A stretch of 12,673 nucleotides of DNA from Intrasporangiaceae bacterium (GTDB lineage: Bacteria > Actinomycetota > Actinomycetes > Actinomycetales > Dermatophilaceae). The stretch covers positions 1 to 12,673 of the forward strand of contig JAAYSB010000145.1 of NCBI GenBank assembly GCA_012518475.1. The letters are read 5' to 3'. This document shows positions 8,107-12,673 of the stretch, piece after piece. A program made the position numbers and the translations under genes. The notes beneath the pieces are model-generated. The model was not told where the DNA came from and searched no databases. It saw only the letters and a list, made by a program, of their open reading frames with translations. The first letter of the stretch is position 1. Every line of letters starts with the position of its first letter.

Positions 8107-9246
8107 TCAGTCGCCCAGTCCGTGCCGGAAGCCGGCTCGCTGGGCGGCCTCGGCGTCGATGAACCAGACATCCGGCTGGGCACCGTCATAGCCCATATCG
8201 CCCTCGCAGACGAAGGAGCCGGTGTCGTACCAGGCCTTGACCGGGTGACCGATCGGCATGATGTCGGGGCCGATCGGAGCGGCGGAGCCCCAGCCGTGGC
8301 CGCCATCGCGGATCTCGTCGAGGCTGGACTCGCGCAGGCCGTGGTGGCCACCGCCGTCGCCCTGATCGTCGCCGCTGTCCTGGTCGTTTGCGCCCTGGGC
8401 TGAGCCGGGGTCGTGGATCGTGCCGTCGGGGTCCTGGACCTGCGGGCCGTCGTCACCGGCTGCCCAGTCACCGGGCTGACGGAACTCCTCACCGGCCGCG
8501 ACATCGTGGTCCTCCGGGTCGTGCTCACGTGCGAAGGACTCCTCGCGCTCGCGCCGGACATCCTCGTCCTCGACAAGACCGCCCTCGCTCTCATCGCCCG
8601 TGGCGTTGTCGCTGTCGGCCCACTCGTCCGCGTTCTCGCCGGCCTCCCGCTCGGCATTGGTCGGCTCGCCCTGCTCGGCGCGCTCGCCAGCGGTGTCGAC
8701 CTCGTCATCGGGGTGGTCCGGTGTCGCAGGTCTGTCCTCGTGCTCATCGAGATCGGCGGAGTCTTCCCCTCCACCGTGCCGGGCCGCGTACCCGTCGTCC
8801 CCGCCGGACTCGTCCAGGTGTCGCTGGACGGCCTCGCTCTCGGGGACCTCCATCTGCGGAACCTCGCCGCTGCCGTCCCAGCGGTCCTCCGCCACGGCGT
8901 CGTCAGACACATCGGCACCGGCACTGGCTCCGCCGGCGGCAGCGTCCTCATCGAAGACCTCGTTGCCCCGCGACTGGTCGACGATCTCGTCACCGAGTGA
9001 GTCAGAGGCCTCGCCGCGCTGGCCCTCCTCGGCCTCGGCTGCTCCCACTGCGTCGTGGGAGCCGAGCCCGTCGGCGCCGGGGTCCATCGCGTCGCCACGG
9101 TCACCCGCCGAACTGTTCCTGTCGTGCTCGTCGGCCGCCACCTGCTCCTCGGCGCGGGTCGGCGCCTCCTCGGCCCTGCTCTCCCCGGTGAAGAAGTCCT
9201 TGACCTTGTCGAAGAACCCCTCGTTCTCGCCGTGTCGCTCGCTCAT
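8107..9246 (-). CDS. Highly acidic, disordered protein with C-terminal sunset-like domain
   Basis: This protein has 379 residues. The first ~20 (MSERHGENEGFFDKVKDFFTG) could form a short amphipathic helix. Residues ~22-310 are low-complexity and rich in Asp, Glu, Gly, Ala and His, with no recognisable fold, so they are probably disordered. The end is conserved-looking: GWGSAAPIG (from 318), GHPVKAWYDTGSFVCEG, then PDVWFIDAEAAQRAGFR to residue 374. This matches the actinobacterial sunset-domain pattern, in which a P-[IV]-K-x-x and a tyrosine or acidic turn precede a [CV]-[FW]-F-x-x-x-x-x-A-x-x-A-G-[FY]-R close. That close also resembles the Ada-type zinc-binding module, but only one Cys is present. 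A GGAGA lies 5 nt upstream of the ATG. Function is unknown; no signal peptide or membrane segment is visible. Confidence 0.82.
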   Translation of the reverse strand: MSERHGENEGFFDKVKDFFTGESRAEEAPTRAEEQVAADEHDRNSSAGDRGDAMDPGADGLGSHDAVGAAEAEEGQRGEASDSLGDEIVDQSRGNEVFDEDAAAGGASAGADVSDDAVAEDRWDGSGEVPQMEVPESEAVQRHLDESGGDDGYAARHGGGEDSADLDEHEDRPATPDHPDDEVDTAGERAEQGEPTNAEREAGENADEWADSDNATGDESEGGLVEDEDVRREREESFAREHDPEDHDVAAGEEFRQPGDWAAGDDGPQVQDPDGTIHDPGSAQGANDQDSGDDQGDGGGHHGLRESSLDEIRDGGHGWGSAAPIGPDIMPIGHPVKAWYDTGSFVCEGDMGYDGAQPDVWFIDAEAAQRAGFRHGLGD

Positions 9247-9265
9247 GCCCGTCTCCGCTTCTCAA

Positions 9266-9293
9266 GTAGTGGACTGTCTGAGGTGGTGGACTG
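9266..9293 (-). repeat. Tandem direct repeat upstream of the acidic-protein gene
   Basis: Two 11-bp units (plus strand GTAGTGGACTG at 9266-9276 and GTGGTGGACTG at 9283-9293, 10 of 11 identical) are spaced start-to-start by 17 bp. They lie 20-47 bp upstream of the ATG at 9246. They could be tandem operator half-sites in the promoter or leader of this gene; no bound regulator can be named. Confidence 0.5.
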
Positions 9294-9613
9294 CTGACCT
9301 CACGCTATTGCGTGTGCGCGCTCCTGGGGAGGGGGTGCGGCACGGCGAACTTCCGGACCCACAGGCCCAACCAGTTCTCCCGCAAGAGGCCCGAAACGAC
9401 CGACGGTCCCGCACGTCCAACCATTCGCACCATTCCCCGGATTCGTCGAGAACGCTCATCACCCCGTAGTCTGAGAGCTCGATCCGGACCGTTCTGCCTC
9501 GGATCGCCCCACTCAACTTCTTTGTCGATGCCGCTGTGCCGCGACCGAAGAGCACGAGCTCTCGCACCGCGCCGGGCAGAACCGACTGCATCAGATCTCT
9601 CGGAGACCTCACC
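9294..9613 (+). other. Intergenic region and leader of the DEAD-box helicase gene
   Basis: About 320 bp without a supported gene, less GC-rich than the surrounding coding DNA. It holds a possible -10 box TAGTCT (9467-9472). A hairpin follows with arms 9480-9486 and 9500-9506 (7 bp perfect, 13-nt loop). A second pair of complementary 9-mers lies at 9473-9481 and 9555-9563. The two pairings share bases and could be mutually exclusive. If transcription starts near 9479, the leader would be about 135 nt, long enough for post-transcriptional control of the helicase. A weak minus-strand reading here (see rejected items) is not convincing as a gene. Confidence 0.4.
9602..9605 (+). promoter_or_regulatory. 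Shine-Dalgarno site deciding the helicase start
   Basis: GGAG lies 8 nt before the ATG at 9614. This supports that start over an upstream in-frame codon at 9536, whose extra 26 residues do not resemble helicases. Confidence 0.55.
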
Positions 9614-10981
9614 ATGACTACCTTCACCGACCTCGGCGTGCCCGCACGCCTGAGCGCCGTGCTCGCTGAGCGCGGCATCACGACCCCCACCCCGATCCAG
9701 GCCGCGACCCTGCCGGACAGCCTCGCCGGACGTGACGTCCTCGGCCGTGGCCGCACCGGCTCCGGCAAGACGTATGCGTTCCTCCTGCCGGTCGTCGCCC
9801 GTCTGCTGAGCAGCGGCACCCGCCGCGCATCGAAGAGTCCGCGTGCCCTCATCCTCGCGCCGACCCGCGAGCTGGCCACCCAGATCGACGAGGCTCTCGC
9901 ACCGCTCGCGGCGGCATCCGGGCTCACCTCGCGCACCGTCTTCGGCGGCGTCGGTCAGAACCCGCAGGTCCAGGCACTCACCCGGGGCGTCGACATCGTC
10001 GTCGCCTGCCCGGGCCGGCTCGAGGACCTCATCGGTCAGGGGCACGTGCGCCTCGACGCGATCGAGGTCACCGTCCTCGACGAGGCCGACCACATGGCCG
10101 ACCTCGGCTTCCTGCCCGCCGTCAAGCGGCTCCTCGACCGGACCCCGCGCGACGGTCAGCGCATGCTCTTCTCGGCAACCCTCGACAACGCCGTGAACGC
10201 CCTCGTCAAGCGCTATCTGTCCCAGCCGGTGACTCACGAGGCCGACTCGGCCCAGTCCCCGGTCATGACGATGTCCCACCACGTCCTCCAGGTGACTGCT
10301 GACTCGCACCTGCCGGTGCTGCTGAATCTCGTTGCGGCACCTGGTCGTACGGTCGTCTTCACCCGGACCAAGCACCGTGCCAAGAAGCTCGCGCGCCAGC
10401 TCAACGCCAGCGGCATCCCCGCGGTCGAGCTGCACGGCAACCTCAGCCAGAACGCCCGCGTGCGCACCATGGACGCCTTCCACTCCGGCGCCGCGCACAC
10501 ACTCGTCGCCACCGACATCGCTGCCCGCGGCATCCACGTCGACGACGTCGGCCTCGTCATCCACGCCGACCCGCCGGTCGAGCACAAGGCCTACCTGCAC
10601 CGCTCCGGCCGCACCGCGCGCGCCGGGGCCGAGGGCAGCGTCGTCACTCTCATGCTCGGTGACCAGGTCCGCGACGTCCGCGACCTCACCCGCAAGGCGG
10701 GGATCTCCCCGAAGACCACCGCGGTCCACCCGAACCACCCACTCCTCGGTGAGATCGCACCGGGCGAGCGGACCTTCCCGGGTGCCTTCACGCATACCGT
10801 CTCCGCAGCCCAGCCCTCCCGCTCCGGTGCGCCGAAGCGGAACGGCGCGCCCCGGCGCGGCGGCCCCACGCCGGCTGGAACGTCCCCGACCGGACAGAGC
10901 CGGCGACGGAACCGCTCCGGCGGTGGCGCCGCAGCGTTCTCGGCCGGAGCCGGTGGCTCGGGCCGGCGCCGCAGGGGCTGA
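9614..10981 (+). CDS. DEAD-box ATP-dependent RNA helicase (RhlE-like)
   Basis: This cytosolic RNA-unwinding ATPase of 455 residues has every core motif in order. The Q motif is around TPIQ (Gln29) and Walker A is GRTGSGKT (46-53). Motif Ia (PTRELATQ), a CPGR box, DEAD (156-159), SAT (187-189) and VVFTRTK follow, then ATDIAARGI and HRSGRTARAG (329-338). The last ~66 residues are rich in Arg, Gly, Pro and Ser with RRRNRSGGG and GRRRRG clusters, the usual disordered RNA-binding tail. CPGR replaces the more common TPGR. It probably acts in ribosome assembly, mRNA turnover or cold adaptation. It may be regulated through the structured leader upstream. The next gene begins 29 bp downstream with its own promoter-like box. 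Confidence 0.95.
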   Translation: MTTFTDLGVPARLSAVLAERGITTPTPIQAATLPDSLAGRDVLGRGRTGSGKTYAFLLPVVARLLSSGTRRASKSPRALILAPTRELATQIDEALAPLAAASGLTSRTVFGGVGQNPQVQALTRGVDIVVACPGRLEDLIGQGHVRLDAIEVTVLDEADHMADLGFLPAVKRLLDRTPRDGQRMLFSATLDNAVNALVKRYLSQPVTHEADSAQSPVMTMSHHVLQVTADSHLPVLLNLVAAPGRTVVFTRTKHRAKKLARQLNASGIPAVELHGNLSQNARVRTMDAFHSGAAHTLVATDIAARGIHVDDVGLVIHADPPVEHKAYLHRSGRTARAGAEGSVVTLMLGDQVRDVRDLTRKAGISPKTTAVHPNHPLLGEIAPGERTFPGAFTHTVSAAQPSRSGAPKRNGAPRRGGPTPAGTSPTGQSRRRNRSGGGAAAFSAGAGGSGRRRRG

Positions 10982-10998
10982 CCCTCCTTCTACGGCCC

Positions 10999-11004
10999 TA
11001 TCGT
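10999..11004 (+). promoter_or_regulatory. Putative -10 box for a leaderless transcript of the phosphatase gene
   Basis: TATCGT matches TANNNT and ends exactly 6 nt before the ATG at 11011, the spacing expected when the first transcribed base is the A of the start codon. The 29-bp gap has no good Shine-Dalgarno; only GGGG directly before the ATG. Confidence 0.5.
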
Positions 11005-11010
11005 CGGGGT

Positions 11011-11793
11011 ATGACGGTTCGCGAGCTCATCCTCGTCCGCCACGGCCAGTCCGTGGGCAACATCGCCGCCGAGGCGGCAGACCGCGACAAGCTGCACGAG
11101 ATCGATGTCCCCGCAAGGGATCCCGACGTCGAGCTGTCCGACACCGGACGCGAGCAGGCCGAGGCACTCGGGCGCTGGCTCTGCGAGCAGGCCGAGGACG
11201 AACGGCCCGAGATCGTCTGGACCTCGCCGTACCGCCGGGCCCGGCAGACGGCCGAGATTGCGTTGGGGGTATGCGACGCGCATCTCGACTTCCGCGTCGA
11301 CGAACGCCTCCGGGACCGGGACATGGGCGTGACCGACATGCTCACCGGGCACGGCATCCGGGAGAAGTACCCGGAGGAGGCCAAGCGGCGGGAGTGGATC
11401 GGGAAGTTCTACTACCGGCCGTCCGGTGGCGAGTCCTGGGCCGATGTCGCCTTCCGGGTGCGCTCGGTGCTCACCGACCTCGCGAACACCGAGAAGGCAT
11501 CCCGCGTCCTTGTGTCCGCCCACGACGTGGTCATCCTGCTGTTCTGCTATGTCGCCGAGGGGCTCGACGAGGAGCAGGTGCTCGAGCGCTCGAGGACCAA
11601 CGGCGTGCGCAACGCAGCGATCTGCCGGCTGGTGCGGGACGACGAGTCACCCTCGGGATGGAGGGTCACGGCGTACAACGAGGACGACCACCTCCGGGAG
11701 ATGGGGGCCGAGGTGACTGACGAGCCCGAGGTCGGCGATGAGGAAGCCGGTGAGCGCGTCGACGCCGGTGCTGATGCCGGAGGTGAGCGCTAG
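11011..11793 (+). CDS. Histidine phosphatase family (phosphoglycerate-mutase-like) protein
   Basis: This protein of 260 residues belongs to the histidine phosphatase superfamily, whose members remove or transfer phosphate through a phospho-histidine. The catalytic RHG motif is at the N-terminus (ILVRHGQSVGN, His11). TSPYRRARQTA (71-81) supplies the phosphate-binding arginines. RLRDRDMG gives the acidic proton-donor region. SGGESWADV and SAHDVV contain the second histidine, His171. The tail from about residue 230 is acidic and probably disordered. The substrate is not evident; members of this subgroup act on sugars, nucleotides or proteins. It appears to have its own leaderless promoter. Its stop codon TAG shares one base with the GTG start of the NAD(P)H-hydrate dehydratase, so the two are probably co-transcribed and translationally coupled. 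Confidence 0.92.
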   Translation: MTVRELILVRHGQSVGNIAAEAADRDKLHEIDVPARDPDVELSDTGREQAEALGRWLCEQAEDERPEIVWTSPYRRARQTAEIALGVCDAHLDFRVDERLRDRDMGVTDMLTGHGIREKYPEEAKRREWIGKFYYRPSGGESWADVAFRVRSVLTDLANTEKASRVLVSAHDVVILLFCYVAEGLDEEQVLERSRTNGVRNAAICRLVRDDESPSGWRVTAYNEDDHLREMGAEVTDEPEVGDEEAGERVDAGADAGGER

Positions 11794-12673
11794 TGGCCTC
11801 GAAGACCCCCGACGAGTCAACCCCCGGGACGGCCAGGAACCCGCGGCTCATCACCCCCGCGATGCTCCGGGCCTGGCCGCTGCCCGACCCAGTGGGGTCG
11901 AAGTACTCCCGCGGGCAGGTCCTCGTCGTCGGTGGCGCCCGAGGCACTCCGGGTGCGGTCGCCCTCTCGGGTCTTGCTGCGCTGCGGATGGGCGCCGGCC
12001 GGCTCACTCTCGCGGTGGCCGAGAGCGCGTCGATGTCCTTGGCCGTCTCCATCCCCGAGTCCGGGGTCGTCGGACTCCCGGAGAGCTCAACGGGTTCGGT
12101 GACCGGTGAGGACGTCGAGCGGCTGCTCGGCCGCGACCTGGAACGCTCCGATGCCGTGCTCATCGGTCCGGGACTCGATGACCCTGAGGGCACGGCCCGC
12201 ATCCTCGAGGAACTCGTGCCGGTGGCACCGAAGTCGCTGTCGATCATCCTCGACGCCTATGGCGCCACAGTGCTGCCCGACCTGTCGAAGGAGTGCCTGG
12301 ACCTGCTCTCGGGCCGCGTCGTGCTCACGCCGAACGAGGTCGAGATCGCCCACCTGCTCGAGGTCGACGAGATCGGCCCGGACGAGCTGGCGAGCGCGAC
12401 CCGCAAGGTCGTCGACCGGTATGGCGCAGTGATCGCGTGCTCCGGCTGGGTCGTCACCCCCGACGGGTTCTGGCGAGTGGCGACCGGTGACACAGGCCTC
12501 GGCACCTCCGGCTCCGGGGACGTCCTCGCCGGGGCGGTCACCGGGCTCATCAGCCGGGGAGCGCCGCCGGACCAGGGACTGGTCTGGGGTGCGTATGTGC
12601 ACGCCGCGGCCGGCGACCGGCTCGCCTCACACTTCGGCCGGATCGGCTATCTCGCGAGCGAGCTGCTCCCCGA
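11793..12673 (+). CDS. nnrD: ADP-dependent (S)-NAD(P)H-hydrate dehydratase (partial at 3' end)
   Basis: The open frame from GTG 11793 runs off the window, with 293 codons visible. The enzyme converts hydrated, damaged NADH or NADPH back to the active cofactor using ADP (YjeF C-terminal/NnrD, ribokinase-like fold). Signatures: SKYSRGQVLVVGGARGTPGA around residues 37-56, SGLAALRMGAGRLTLAVAES, VLIGPGL, VVLTPNEVE (177-184) and GTSGSGDVLAGAVTGL, with Asp243 as the expected catalytic base. LTPNEVE replaces the LTPHxGE of many homologues, which I recall as usual for this actinobacterial subgroup. There is no N-terminal epimerase (NnrE) domain, so this is a stand-alone dehydratase. It overlaps the phosphatase stop by one base. 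The symbol is given by family; the missing C-terminus is short. Confidence 0.9.
   Translation, partial: MASKTPDESTPGTARNPRLITPAMLRAWPLPDPVGSKYSRGQVLVVGGARGTPGAVALSGLAALRMGAGRLTLAVAESASMSLAVSIPESGVVGLPESSTGSVTGEDVERLLGRDLERSDAVLIGPGLDDPEGTARILEELVPVAPKSLSIILDAYGATVLPDLSKECLDLLSGRVVLTPNEVEIAHLLEVDEIGPDELASATRKVVDRYGAVIACSGWVVTPDGFWRVATGDTGLGTSGSGDVLAGAVTGLISRGAPPDQGLVWGAYVHAAAGDRLASHFGRIGYLASELLP

Noticed and set aside
9262..9592. Possible small minus-strand gene in the helicase leader (contains RGRTVRIELSDYGVMSVLDE)
   Set aside because: The stretch looks mildly protein-like, but there is no ribosome-binding site, no family I recognise, and the tail is low-complexity. A remnant cannot be excluded; a BLASTX search would settle it.
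9536..9613. N-terminal extension of the helicase from an upstream start
   Set aside because: The residues do not fit the helicase family and a GGAG is correctly placed before the ATG at 9614.
9305..10795. 496-codon open frame on the minus strand
   Set aside because: Antisense to the DEAD-box helicase, whose motifs are all intact; composition is that of a shadow frame.

Overview
The window is high-GC DNA with strongly C/G-ending codons, GTG as well as ATG starts, -10 boxes of the TANNNT type and a protein carrying a sunset-like C-terminal domain. These point to an actinobacterium, plausibly one of the Micrococcales. I cannot fix the genus from sequence alone.

Layout. (1) Positions 1-4838, plus strand: a sugar-uptake and catabolism operon. 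It holds the C-terminal end of a sugar ABC-transporter ATPase, an RbsC/XylH-type permease, a sugar-binding lipoprotein, a Gfo/Idh/MocA dehydrogenase and a xylose-isomerase-like TIM-barrel isomerase/epimerase. A perfect 18-bp-stem hairpin sits between the binding protein and the dehydrogenase. (2) Positions 4839-5165: this gap is not empty. It holds the first ~30 codons of a decayed xylose isomerase gene (xylA, plus strand, one-base frameshift). Facing it directly is an internal ~35-codon piece of a xylulokinase gene (xylB, minus strand). A 70-bp imperfect palindrome follows. (3) Positions 5166-7511, minus strand: a short UvrA-like tandem ABC ATPase (781 aa). (4) Positions 7642-8016: a small bacterial PH-domain protein, apparently translated from a leaderless mRNA. 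(5) Positions 8107-9246, minus strand: a very acidic, disordered protein ending in a sunset-like domain. (6) Positions 9614-10981: a DEAD-box RNA helicase behind a structured leader. (7) Positions 11011-12673: a histidine phosphatase whose stop codon overlaps the GTG start of an ADP-dependent NAD(P)H-hydrate dehydratase, which runs off the window.

How they work together. The first block is a coherent import-then-oxidise/isomerise route for an unidentified sugar or polyol. The xylA/xylB scraps beside it suggest that a xylose locus once lay here and was lost by deletion or inversion. The rest are housekeeping or stress genes: DNA damage or drug tolerance, RNA remodelling, phosphatase activity and nicotinamide-cofactor repair.

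Structure outside genes. The octamer GGTATGCG (either strand) occurs seven times, against roughly 0.5 expected by a rough base-composition estimate. Four copies form the arms of two separate inverted repeats. I see no CRISPR array, tRNA, rRNA or insertion sequence. I do not see a clearly new multi-gene system. The least expected items are the xylA/xylB remnant with its palindrome, and the GGTATGCG repeat family.
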